Positions 12,048 through 23,212 of a stretch of 64,000 nt of DNA are shown in pieces. Origin of the DNA: Linum tenue (lineage: Eukaryota; Streptophyta; Magnoliopsida; Malpighiales; Linaceae); contig CAMGYJ010000011.1 of NCBI GenBank assembly GCA_946122785.1, positions 930,001-994,000 of the forward strand, read 5' to 3'. Each line of letters starts with the position of its first letter. Position 1 is the first letter of the stretch. The notes beneath the pieces were generated by a model, which ran no database searches, had not been told where the DNA came from, and was given only the letters and a program-made list of their open reading frames with translations. Both the position numbers and the translations under genes were made by a program.

Positions 12048-15000
12048 CTATTGCAGACAGGTCCTAAAGAAACGAACTCCCTGCCAACACCCAAACCAGC
12101 ATTGCGATTTGCATTCATCAAATTAGCAAATAATTCACTGGCAGAAACAGAGGCGATACTTTGGTTTTGGTTATGGTTAAGACCGTATATTACCTGCAAT
12201 GCGAAGTTGATGTCAGCTTCGTCTACTGTTAAGGTCACCCTCTTCAGTTTATCGTCACCTCGAGACTGTCCTAGTTTCACTAGTCCCTGTAGTGATAAAG
12301 AGTACACCTTTAGTCACTGGTTTCGATGAGAAGGCTAGCAATGAAAGTTGTGTTGTATGATGGATGTGTTAATGTTAATATGTCACTTGCCTGGTCATTC
12401 AGCACTCTGCACATACTCAGAAACTCGGAAATTCCAACCGGTGGGATCATTCTTGATTTGCAAGTCTCGACATAAGATTTGTTCAGCTGCAAATCAACGA
12501 TTCGAGCAGAACAAAGCTAACGTTGAAAAGACTATCGAGATGTTCAATATCTATGCATCTTGGTAGAATGGTAACAAAAGAAGCTCACCTCTCCTACTAT
12601 GGTATCCTTCTTTCCTCCGCGGAAGAATTTAACTGCTGAGCATAGGATTATCTGGCATTTTCGGTTGAGTTTTAGGTCAATGACACATAGTATGCTACTG
12701 TGATTGGATGATCCTATGGTTTAGCCAGGAAAAGAGAAAAAAATAATAGACTCACTTGTTGATGCTGAGGAAGGGATTGAATGGTGTCGATTACAGGTGT
12801 CCTGAATGCCTTTGACAGAGCAGCTGCCATGTGATCAATTTTCACCTGCAGTGGGTTTAGCAAGTCATTCAGGGACGAATTAGAACGTAGGCGAACTGAA
12901 AATTTAATCAGAGGCTTGTTTCTTGACGTTGGGTTAGGGATAGTGGGTTAAATTGGAAATGAAGTGGGTGATGCAGGGCAGAAAATGACTTACAACTGAA
13001 TTTTCTCGAGTATCTGAGTCCATGTTATTTGTAGATTCTCTTACTTCTGCTTCCAGAACCTCAACTGCAGATCTAAAACAAGGGCAAAGGATGCTCTGTT
13101 TAGTCAAGGAAAACATTGTGCAAGTGTTGTCGTCGGCCCAATTTAACATGTAGCAAAACTTGAGAATACAAGCAAAACCAGACAAAAGGAGAGAAACTGC
13201 ATACCTGCAAACAGAAAGTGCTTTGCGCATGTCACCAGATGCAGCTGCAACTTTCTGCAAACAAGAATCAATTGGCAAATCAATCTTATGAAAATTTTGT
13301 TTCATAACAAAGGAATATGGAAAGCCCATTAGATAAAGATGTGTACTTACTCTGGCACACAGCTCCAAAGCTTGTGGGTGGAAAACTACATGGGGTAGTA
13401 CCTGGGACACAGCAACAACACATCTTGCAATCAAAAGACGGCATGAGATATTCTTAAATCATATCAAGTTGCTATTTCACCATTAAACGAAATGTAGACA
13501 GGACATGTTGGGAGTTACCATGAGCCTCTCCTGAAGGATTCGGATTATTTGATCTTTCGAATAGGCTCGATAAGTTACCACCAAGGGTTTACCTATAACA
13601 TAGATGGCGATCAAACAATTCAGCACATACTGAAATCATAGCCCATAACTAACACCAGTCCACATTCAAATTATTCTCACAATGTCAGCCAAGCCAGGAG
13701 AGATTAACACAATGAAAGACTTTTCACTCGAGCAAATACATCTTTGGACATTGCTCTACATATAAAAAATATAACAATTCGAAGGGTTTTTTTCCCCCAG
13801 CGAGTGAAGAACTCACAATTCAATGACTGCAGTTTCGGAAGAAAACGATCTGCTAGATCTATGGCATTTGCTATTCCTGCAAAAGACAGAACACATAGCA
13901 AAATTTAATCTTCCTGCATGAACAATCATTAGCTGCTCGGGTTAATATTTCTAAGATTCATACCTATCAGTATACATCTAGAGAAAGGTAGAGTTGTCAG
14001 CATGAAGAGATCATGAAGCACAGCTCGGTCTTTTGTAATTAGATAATCCAACTCATCAGCAATTATGAGGCTGCAATGGCAACATCATTGGTTAGTACTG
14101 TCTCTAGAAGATCAAATCAATGCTTTGATTTGCCAACAAACAGTTCTTAGTAGGTTTATTCTGCAATCATACAGTATAAGGGACAAAGGTCTATGGTTCT
14201 TACAGCATCTTTGAACTTGAAGACTGCTGCTTTTGAGAATACAAGTTTTGGAGATGTTGCAAAGGGGCAGCGGTTCCCTTCACTTTCACATAGCCATTTT
14301 CAACTATCTGCCAAACACAAATAGTTAGCACAGTTGGCACACTCACTGCATTTCAACCATCAGCAGATACTGCAAACCCTGAATAGAAATCACCTTGCCG
14401 AAAATCTGAGAAGAGCTCGTAAGCGCGGTACAATTAATCGACAGTACTTCTGGAGGGTCAAATCCACCCTATGCAAGAGAAATAACTCTTAACCGTGATC
14501 AAAGTCGAATAAAACAGTTAACTTGCTTTCAAATTTTCAATTGGAAGAGGCAGCATTCTATCCTTACATCTCTTGCCCATTCGATCAGCTTATTCGAAAC
14601 TTTCTCCATTGACAAACTCTTCCCCGTCCCAGGGCATCCGCACACATACAAGCTCCCAGATTGTTCCTTCTCGACACAAGCCCTGCAGAAATCAAACACT
14701 CTTCTCTGCTCCTCTTCCCGGCAAACTATCGTAGGAGGAGCTGTCGATACGTGCAACGCCTCCTTCACTGCGCTCACTTGCGATGCATCTACCGAACCAA
14801 TTGAAAAAATTTACAATCAGCTCAATTGCAAAAAGAATGAAAGTGAAAGTCATCAAGAATAAACCCAAATAGCTATATCTCTCTCACTCTCTCACCTCTA
14901 GGATTCCAGTTCAATATCTCAGAGAAATCTTCACTCAATTCCTCGGCAGGAGATTTCGATGAGTTCGAAATCGGTTCAATCGAATCGTTCCTTGTTGACT

Positions 15001-15244
15001 ACACAGCGGAAAAAATCAGATCAGATACCGTAAGCCTAAACTCCATTTTCGGAGCCGAGCGAAGAAGAAAACTCACGAAGTTCGGATGAGAAGAGGGAGT
15101 GGAGTCGAGACATCGGCGGGGAGACTTCCGCTTCGTCGGAGAAGAGAACGGGGTTTCCGGCGCCGCCGTGGAGTTGGATCTCAGTCTCCGCTTCTGAGGC
15201 GTCAGCGGTTCTTCTGCGGATCGGGAAACGGCGAGAGAAGGCAT
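12048..15244 (-). CDS. CDC6: CDC6 replication licensing factor (AAA+ ATPase)
   Basis: Sixteen exons join in frame to 488 aa: 15244-15077, 14998-14896, 14788-14568, 14468-14394, 14307-14204, 14070-13964, 13876-13817, 13592-13519, 13401-13351, 13254-13205, 13072-12994, 12845-12756, 12651-12589, 12486-12391, 12286-12194, 12080-12048. CDC6 loads MCM helicases onto ORC-bound origins in the nucleus in G1. The N-terminus is basic with CDK-type sites (TPQK, SPTK, SPRR). Walker A GCPGTGKS lies near residues 141-148 and Walker B LIIADELD near 225-232, with sensor/winged-helix blocks after that. The last exon is only 33 bp and encodes GVRFFRTCLQ. The intron after residue block RVLNDQ uses a GC donor (GCAAGT at 12390 downward); a nearby GT would break the frame. 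E2F-like sites lie upstream. Confidence 0.94.
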
Positions 15245-15399
15245 TGTTGTTTTCTTTGCCGATTGAAGATTGTTCCGACTGATTCAAAATCGGCGGTTGA
15301 AAGGATAATTGTTTACTCCAATTGAGAGGGACTGATTTGAAGCTGAGCATTAGGGGAAAATTAGGTCCAGATAAGGAAAGGGGAAGAGGGGATTTCTCC

Positions 15400-15482
15400 G
15401 CGGGAAAATGTGTCCGTAGGGGATTGATCTCCCGCCTCCAAATTTTCGGCTACAACTCAAACGTCGTTGGCGGCTTGGCGCC
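15400..15482. promoter_or_regulatory. E2F-type sites upstream of CDC6
   Basis: GCGGGAAA at 15400-15407 is an exact reverse complement of the E2F consensus TTTCCCGC, about 156 bp upstream of the CDC6 start. Two near-matches follow: TCTCCCGC at 15428-15435 and TTGGCGCC at 15475-15482. CDC6 genes are known E2F targets, so S-phase control is a reasonable inference. Further TGGGCC/TGGGCT motifs lie at about 15553-15605. Confidence 0.65.
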
Positions 15483-15670
15483 ACAATTTTGGGCTTCTGG
15501 CCATCTTTTTCTGTTGGTGGATTGATCGAACTCATCTTTTGGGATATCCTTTGTGGGCCGCTTTTTTGTGTTCTGGACTCAACCGTTTGGGCCTAATATT
15601 GGGCTTTTATCTCAACTAAACACAAGTTTGATTAGAACACATAATGAATTATAAGTTTATAACGAATAAT

Positions 15671-16135
15671 CCGGTGGCAATTTGAACCCGCTCGCGAGTA
15701 TTATCCGATCTGACCTGCGATGGTGCGGGTATTACCCGACCCGCAGTAGCATGGGGCGAGGCATGAATATCAATTTCCGCCCGCTTTACTTTGCTTTGCC
15801 CCGTCCCGTTCTTGGACCATTCTATCTCAATTTATCAGTGTCTTTACATATTTCTCCTATTTTAATTTTTTCCAGCTAGTTAGAGTCGATCTTTCAACTT
15901 TTTAGACTCAAACACCCATTCTATTATCACTAATTTTCATTTATTAAGTATTTTTCACCTTCGTTTTATCATAAAAAGTAAAATTTGCGTGTATTTTTTT
16001 CAAATAACATGCAAGAGTAAGTCGACCTGCCCCGCCCCGCACCCGCGCGGATTTTACCCGCCCCGACCTGTACTAGCATAGAGTGGGGCATGGATATTGA
16101 GGTACCCGCCCCGCCCCACCCCATTGCCATCACTA
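15671..16135. mobile_element. probable hAT-like MITE
   Basis: The left end (CCGGTGGCAATTTGAACCCG) and the inverted right end (TAGTGATGGCAATGGGGTGG) share TGGCAAT and GC-rich subterminal CCCGCCCCG motifs, and resemble the element at 29830-30376. The flanks GAATAAT (15664-15670) and GAATTAT (16136-16142) would be a one-mismatch duplication. No transposase is present. Confidence 0.5.
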
Positions 16136-16348
16136 GAATTATCCTCACATTATATAATACACGTAATAGCAACGGAACAACAATAATGATACGCAAACCT
16201 AATTTCTAAAATTGTCATATTTCCTCGATCTCGTAACAGACTCCAAACACCGGACTAAGGCAGGGCAATATATAAATTGACATTGATCATCCTTAACTAA
16301 AATTTTATTTTCCTACACGATTGGTTGAGGATATTACAGTTAATTAAT

Positions 16349-16759
16349 TTAACAGTAAAAATAGCAATAACATCTGAAAAAAAGGCTGTCGCATCTGCCA
16401 ACAGCTTTATCTCCATATTCATCTTTGCAACCAGGGACACAGTCTTCATCCTTAAAGCACTTGAATTCATATGGTGGGAGTTGTTGCTTCTTACAAACCT
16501 GATTTCTGCTAGCCGCTCTCACCTCTTCATTTCCTATACACAATCATTGAAAAATATTTTTAGCCTATGAAATACGTAATATTTAAAAAATTAAAATTAA
16601 TTAGAAGCAAAATTTCGAATGTATAACCTAAGAAATATATTATTTACAACCCAAAATCCAAAATTAAAAGAGAAGAGGTAAAAAAATGAGGATGGAGAGT
16701 TCACCAGCAATGATCAAGAAAGTCACTAAAAAGAGAAGGAAGATGGTGGAGCTCTTCAT
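16349..16759 (-). CDS. defensin-like (DEFL) secreted cysteine-rich peptide 1
   Basis: Two exons (16759-16705, 16533-16349) encode 79 aa. Exon 1 encodes a signal peptide (MKSSTIFLLFLVTFLIIAG) and the intron falls at its end, the standard DEFL gene plan. The mature part has eight cysteines, with a CxxxC (CVPGC) and a final CxC (CYC), fitting a cysteine-stabilised alpha-beta fold. It would be secreted; antimicrobial or signalling roles are known for the family but not shown here. It is the most diverged member of the cluster (C-terminus FRCYCYFYC instead of CFLPC). Confidence 0.8.
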
Positions 16760-18101
16760 CGTTGATGGACTAATTAGGTGAGAAAAATGATAAAAACACG
16801 AATTCGATTTCAATGACCAGCTGATTAACTGATCTCTTGCCTTTATAAGGATTAGGGAGTCAACATGAGATTTAATTCATGATTTGGCTCTTTCCATTCC
16901 CTCTTTCTTTCTTGGTGGAGAAATTGTTATGGTGGATTCTGAATTATTAATGAAGCTATAAAGTTTCTGCATATAATTAGTTAGTGCAAAGAAGTCCACA
17001 TGCAATGATGCAAAGCCAAATTGATTAGTTGTGTCTCTTTGTGGCAAATTGTTGCAGAAGAATCTAAGTAATTAATGAAAGTATTAAGTAGCCAAAAAAT
17101 AATTACTATATGACCAATTTCTTGTACATAAGATGTCAAAAGCTTAGATATAATTACTATATAATCGTTTCCTTATATGTCTCCTCAAAAATTTACCACC
17201 AAGTTAAAATTTGTCGCGAAATGGCCGGTATTTATCAATCATGACAGTTTGATATGTTTCGAGAGATATCATTATTTACATCACCTACGATAGTTTAGAA
17301 TGTTGCTAAAAATGTGGTTATTTGCTTCAAAAAAAAAATTTCGATTCATCGAAAAAAATCATGTTTTTCCATCCAAGAAAAACGAGATCCTCATAAACTT
17401 CATTTTACATATGGGTATTTTTTCATGGTTCATACTGAAAATCGTATCGAACAAGCTAGTGGAATGATATTATAGTGGTTTATAACTTGGTTCTATCGAT
17501 AGTACGTATGTATACGAGTGGAATATGATTGCTAAAATGATATTAAATAAACTAATATATTGAACTGGTAGAATCATACCGATAACACCACCAATACTTA
17601 CCAATATTATATCAAATTGACATTTTAATGCATGAATTTTCATAACATTTCTCTAACATGCCGGATTAGATGACGGTGGACAATTCTTGCAGTTGACCCA
17701 ATTGAACGGTATGGTATAATAATCATTGAATACATTTAGAAATTGATTGATCAGTGATTGTGAAATCATATCGGAGAATATACCGAAATAAGATCAGTGA
17801 CAATGTATTTTTTTTACTAAAATCGTGACTTAATCGCGTAGTTCAACAATTTTTTATACATTTGAAATCGCCTATTAGTTTGTGATATGGTACTTGCATT
17901 ATTCCCGGTCCAAGAGAACATGGTAGGGTACGATTTCTAAAACACGGGATTGAGTCTCATTTGACCACATTGCAGTATCTCCAAGTCGGAAAGCAGCATT
18001 ATTCTTAAAAGTTTAATTTCATTGTTCTGTAATTTTTGAAGACAATAAACCAACCACAATCTAGGTTCGAATCTTAGCACAAGGAAAGAAAAAATAGTAA
18101 A
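16760..18101. other. DEFL spacer made of cluster-specific duplicated sequence
   Basis: No gene seen. Pieces recur beside the other DEFL genes: ATAATTACTATAT stretches near 17100-17170 recur near 24590-24665; the segment near 17420-17600 (GTGGTTTATAA...ACACCACCAA) recurs near 41455-41570 and 53180-53310; and 17770-17950 (ATACCGAAATAAG...AAAACACGGGATTGAG) recurs at 42358-42545. This shows that DEFL genes and flanks were duplicated together. Confidence 0.6.
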
Positions 18102-18501
18102 TCAACAGGGCAGGAAGCATTTGCAGGCCAAATATTCGCAACGCCCTTGAGCCTTCTGTCCAAATTTGGCTTGGCATGCAGAGTTACACATTGTACCGAT
18201 GCAGTCATGGCTAGGGGACAGCTTGATAATTCCTTTCTCACAGTAGTCTCCTTTAGCTGCCACCATCACCTCGTCATTTCCTACACCGTAAAATTTAATT
18301 TTTTTTACATGTTAGTAAAAAAAATGAAATCAGGGATGTGTCGTAAATACGCGCTACAATATATACGAAGAAATACTATTGATGTTCGACGCAAAAAGGA
18401 AACAAAGATAGAGAGAAAATATGGGGATGGAGATGAAGTTCACCAGCTATGACCAAGAAGGTCGCTAGGAAGAGAAGGAAAATGGTGGAGTACTTCTTCA
18501 T
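18102..18501 (-). CDS. defensin-like (DEFL) secreted cysteine-rich peptide 2
   Basis: Two exons (18501-18444, 18280-18102) encode 78 aa. The signal peptide MKKYSTIFLLFLATFLVIAG is in exon 1. The mature peptide begins NDEVMVAAKGDYC and has eight cysteines ending CKCFLPC. The coding frame and splice sites are intact. A TATA box on the minus strand lies at 18602-18609. Immediately upstream of that (from 18622) a 5.5-kb Mutator-like element separates the core promoter from the rest of the 5' flank, which resumes at 24114. Expression of this copy may therefore be altered (inference). Confidence 0.85.
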
Positions 18502-18601
18502 TCTGGATCTCTTTCTCTTCTTTTTGTGAAGTTTAGTGAGGTGAGAAAATGAGAGGTTGCTGTTATGTGGTGAATCCAATGACTATGGTTTGTTTGCTCT
18601 C

Positions 18602-18609
18602 CTTTTATA
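18602..18609 (-). promoter_or_regulatory. TATA box of DEFL 2
   Basis: CTTTTATA on the plus strand reads TATAAAAG for the DEFL gene, about 100 bp from its ATG. The same block precedes the DEFL genes at 42652 and 54513 (43165-43172 and 55020-55027). Confidence 0.7.
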
Positions 18610-18754
18610 AAGGCTCTTAAGGAGCCCTTCTAGTGTGCTCTATAGCACCCATGCTATAGAAAAGGTGACCCGTTGAGGAGGTAAATCTACTAAATGACTG
18701 GTCCCACATCATTAATGGCAATCTTGTAAATAATGAATCAATGTATACAAGTGT

Positions 18755-20525
18755 AGGTACAAATTAGAGTTGTACCATATCGTATAGGTACAAGTTTCAG
18801 CTGTACCATTGAAGAATTTGTTTCACAAAGTGTAGGTACAACTTAAAGTTGTACCATTAGTATAGGTACAATTTTGAGTTGTACCATGAAGGGATTTATT
18901 AGAAAGTGTAGGTACAACTTAAAATTGTACCATGTTATAGGTACAAGTTTGGGTTGTACCATAAAAGAATTTTGAGAAAGTGTAGGTACAACTTAAGGTT
19001 GTACCATTAGTATAGGTACAATTTTTAGTTGTACCATAAGGGATTTGTTAGAAAGTGTAGGTACAACTTAAAGCTGTACCATTAGTATAGGTACAATTTT
19101 GGGTTGTACCATAGAAGGATTTTTAGAAAGTGTAGGTACAACATAAAGTTGTACCATGGTATAGGTACACGTTTGGGTTGTACCATAGAAGGATTTTGAA
19201 AAAGTGTAGGTACAACTAAAAGTTGTACCATTAGTATAGGTACAATTTTTAGTTGTACCATAAAGAGATTTATTAGAAAGTGTAGGTACAACTTAAAGTT
19301 GTACCATTAGTATATGTACAATTTTGAGTTGTACCATAAAGGGATTTACTAGAAAGTGTAGGTACAACTTAAAATTGTACCATATTATAGGTACAAGTTT
19401 TGGTTGTACCATAGAAGGATTTTGAAAAAGTGTAGGTACAACTTAAGGTTGTACCATTAGTATAAGTACAATTTTTAGTTGTACGATAAAAGGATTTGTT
19501 AGAAAGTGTAGGTACAACTTAAGGTTGTACCATTAGTATAGGTACAATTTTTAGTTGTACCATAAAGGGATTTGTTAGAAAGTGTAGGTACAACATAAAG
19601 TTGTACCATGGTATAGGTACAAGTTTGGGTTGTACCATAGAAGGATTTTGAGAAAGTGTAGGTACAACTTAAAGTTGTACCATTAGTATAGGTACAATTT
19701 TGCGTTGTACCATAGAGGGATTTGTTAGAAAGTGTAGGTACAACTTAAAGTTGTACAATGGTATAGGTACAAGTTTGGGTTGTACCATAGAAGGATTTTT
19801 AGAAAGTGTAGGTACAACTTAAAGTTGTACCATAGTATAGGTACAAGTTTGGGTTGTACCATAGAAGAATTTTGAGAAAGTGTAGGTACAACTTAAGGTT
19901 GTACCACTAGTATAGGTACAATTTTGAGTTGTACCATAGAGGGATTTGTTAGAAAGTGTAGGTACAACTAAAATTTGTACCATCGTATAGGTACAAGTTT
20001 GGGTTGTACCATAACAGGATTTTTAGAAAGTGTAGTTACAACATAAGGTTGTACCACAAGAATAGGTACAATTTTGAGTTGTACCATAGAGGGATTTGTT
20101 AGAAAGTGTAGGTACAACTTAAAGTTGTACCATAGTATAGGTACAAGTTTGGGTTGTACCGCAGAAGGATTTTGAGAAAGTGTATGTACAACTTAAGGTT
20201 GTACCATTAGTATAGGTACAATTTTCAGTTGTACCATAAAGGGATTTGTTAGAAAGTGTAGGTACAACTTAAAATTGTACCATAGTATAGGTACAAGTTT
20301 AGGTTGTACCATAGAAGAATTTTGAGAAAGTGTAGGTACAACTTAACGTTGTACCATTAGTATAGATACAATTTTGAGTTGTACCATAGAGGGATTCGTT
20401 AGAAAGTGTAGGTGCAACTGAAAGTTGTACCATTAGTATATGTACAATTTTGAGTTGTACCAAAGAGGGATTTGTTAGAAAGTGTAGGTACAACTTAAAG
20501 TTGTACCATTGTATAGGTACAAGTT
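18755..20525. repeat. minisatellite: ~75-bp unit with two palindromes, about 24 copies
   Basis: Each unit contains GGTACAACTTAAAGTTGTAC(C) and, about 37 bp away, GGTACAATTTTGAGTTGTAC(C); each half is a near-perfect inverted repeat centred on its A/T core. Copies start near 18832, 18906, 18979, 19054, 19129, 19203, 19278 and so on, so the period is about 75 bp. Units differ by scattered substitutions. It lies on the 18.6-kb side of the Mutator-like element. Short open frames in it are products of the repeat, not genes. After 20525 the array is interrupted by about 200 bp with GGGTTGGGTT and CACACCCCTAA phrases, then one or two diverged units follow to about 20800. Confidence 0.92.
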
Positions 20526-21437
20526 ATAAAATATTTTATGTGTACTATAATTACATATTTTGCGTTGGGTTGGGTTTTAACTTAACAATATCGCAAACCC
20601 GACCCAACCCATTTAAAAACTAATCGTAGGGTTTTAATTTTTTTGGTTGGGTATGGGTTTAATATTTTCCAAACCGTAGTGCATGGGTCGGGTGATTAAA
20701 AGGGCTAAACCCGGACAACCCAACTCATGCACACCCCTAATAGGTACAAGTTCTGGTTGTACATTCGGACTTGTGGTACAACATGGAGTAATAATGGTAC
20801 AAGTCGAAGAAACATGGTTAATCTTTGTGTTTATGGATGATACATCGTATTTTGGACAATGACATGTCAAAAATCATAGGAATATGGCACATAATAAGCC
20901 ACTTTAATATATAGAATATGAGATTTTGCCTCCATGAACTTAAACTAGTTGTATAGTATTAGATTAGTAGTAATCCAAAAAAAAATTTGAAAACAAAGAT
21001 TGACCATCACATAAAATTCGTAAATATTAAAATTAACTTGAAGTAAATTTTTTGTACATGTTACTCGCTAAATCCTAGTCATTATCACGGGCTTGGAGTT
21101 GAAAATCTCATACCCGTAAAATGTGGCTGTTTCATAGCATAGATTGCTTACAAATTGTAACAACATGTCATGACTTAAGTAGGAATAGAGCTAGCATTCT
21201 CTAAGTTTTTTATGCAGTTTCTACTTGGAACATTCCGATGACATTAGGCTAGGCCATCCAATCTTCCTGCAAAGGCAACCTAGATACAAACGACTCTGGA
21301 CCATACTCTAAAGTCCCAAAAACATTATACTCTCTAACACTTCTATTGTCCTCCCTCAAAGCTGAATTCCCCAGTGCTTTTATGATAATGTCATTGCAAA
21401 AAATCCTTAGTTTCTTCAAGTTCTGAACCCTTTTCTA

Positions 21438-23212
21438 TCACCACCATGAAACCGGCCCCAAACCACATTCAGATATGGATCCCTGGCATCAAGACACAAG
21501 TCACCCACATCAAGACATACCTTGTAAGAAGAACACCATAAAGAACATCAAATATAGCAAGATCTGGTTAGCATGGCTTTGTAGGCTGGCTTACAGTAAC
21601 AAGCATCAGAGCAAAAGGCTTCTCTCGATGCTCAATTGGAAGTGGTGGGAAGCTCACATTCAGAACTCGGAACCACCTAACAGGACAGTGAGGGGAGCAG
21701 TATGGTAAAGACAATGTAAACTTGCATATAGATTTCCTAGTAAGTTTGTGGTGCTAATAATGCAATCCAAGCCGTCGATGTTATACTGTTCTGGGTTTCA
21801 TGTATCTTCGATGTCGTATTCCCATATCCATCTGACTTTAAATCTGCAGTCCACACAGAGAATTTAGTCAATTTTCATGACTAAATTGAGGTGTGGAGTA
21901 AAAGGGGCAGTGAGAAGAAACAAGGATTGCATCACTATATACATATTGCATTACATGAATAATCAACTCATTAAGGAATGACCACTTAACATTCCTAATC
22001 ATGTTTCATCTCATCTGCGATGATTAACAAAGGGTGTATTCCTTGGGTACTCTCAGGTAGCAAGTAAGAGTGATCTTACCTGCGATCAGGATCTGGAATT
22101 TGATGGCATGGTTGGGGAAGCTGATGAGCTGGCACATAGATATCATCAAGGAATCCACGCGATACTGTAAATCATGCTTTCTATGTCAATTAATTAGGAA
22201 GAGAATGGTTGTTATTATAATGTAATAGGAAGTAAACATAAACACACAAGAAAGGGCCAAAAAGAGAAGAGATGAAGGTTGCAATACTCAGCTAGAGAAT
22301 GAAATAAATCAGCAATCTATCCTAGCCTATTCTTTATATAATGACTGTGAGATCACCCAATTTCACTACCCAAATCGCTTTGCATATGAGGAAAATTGTT
22401 CTAAGATTAGTCTTCCTTTGTTCTTCTCTAAGAAGAAATCCTTATTTATCCATTGGCTTTGCACCTAAACTGCTATTAACCTAGTGAAATGCCAAAGGAA
22501 CTGGCAGATCTCACATCAAATTCATTAAATCATGTTCTTTTCTTCAGACAAATTTTCTTGATAAATATGGGTTAGGCGTATCACACGAATCGCAGCAAAG
22601 CCAGATTAACACTAGTGCAGGAGTCGTCAAAGCAGACAACAATCAGAACTTACATCGAAGACCATCCTTATCAGATTCTATAATTTTGGTAACAATAATC
22701 TCTCATGTAAAAGGCCGGAATACCACCATTCTAAATTCTAACTGCAAGAATCATAGCGAAGCATTATCTCCAAATGCATTGGTTCGTTTCCACCAGCGTT
22801 AACAGAAATAAAGAAATCACACCAATTCACTAATCAAGCTTCATTGATTCACTTCAACAAAAGCAACCAAACTGACAAAAGATGTACGATGTAACTCACA
22901 GTGTAGGTTGGAGCACCTTCTCCGGCATGAATGAAGCCGCCATATATATTTCTAATGTCATAGATGGACACACAGCGTCCCAAGTTCAAGATAACCTTAG
23001 AAGCCATATCACGAAGGAAGAAAACCATTATTGGTTTGTTCAGAATTCTAAGAGCTGCTTTGCAAATGGACATAGAGAGACAAATGAGGGTACAAGCATA
23101 CCCTATCCAAGAAGATACCATCAAGAAATTTCTTGATGCCTTTATGGAGAGGAAGCGATAGATCAGCAGGTGGAAAACGCAGTTTGTGCTCTATCAGACT
23201 CAGAAAGAACAT
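21438..23212 (-). pseudogene. RNA polymerase III subunit NRPC7/RPC25-like gene copy inside the MULE
   Basis: Exons with proper GT-AG borders can be read at 23212-23102 (MFFLSLIEHKLRFPP...), 22995-22900 (VILNLGRCVSIYDIRN...GAPTYT), 22741-22654 (LEFRMVVFRPF), 22164-22080 (SRGFLDDIYVPAHQLPQP), from 21843 (FKVRWIWEYD), 21676-21595 (WFRVLNVSFPPLPIEHREKP) and 21482-21438 (GSISECGLGPVSWW, stop). This is the Rpb7/RPC25 family layout, N-terminal RNP-like plus OB domain, from start codon to C-terminus. Two in-frame TGA codons break it: 22705-22703, where the family has the Gly of FRPFVGE, and 21800-21798. Introns are kept, so it is not a processed copy. The 3' border of the exon starting at 21843 is unclear. 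The functional parent gene is presumably elsewhere. Confidence 0.82.

Noticed and set aside
11978..12193. Longer CDC6 C-terminus by reading through the last intron
   Set aside because: Reading through gives an unconserved tail, whereas splicing to 12080-12048 gives GVRFFRTCLQ, which fits the expected plant CDC6 ending and good splice signals.
18060..18080. tRNA B-box-like GGTTCGAATCTTAG
   Set aside because: No A box, acceptor stem or cloverleaf could be assembled around it.
18755..20525. Could be read as a CRISPR-like array or as small coding frames
   Set aside because: Spacers are not unique, the whole 75-bp unit repeats, and this is plant nuclear DNA; the open frames are repeats of the minisatellite.
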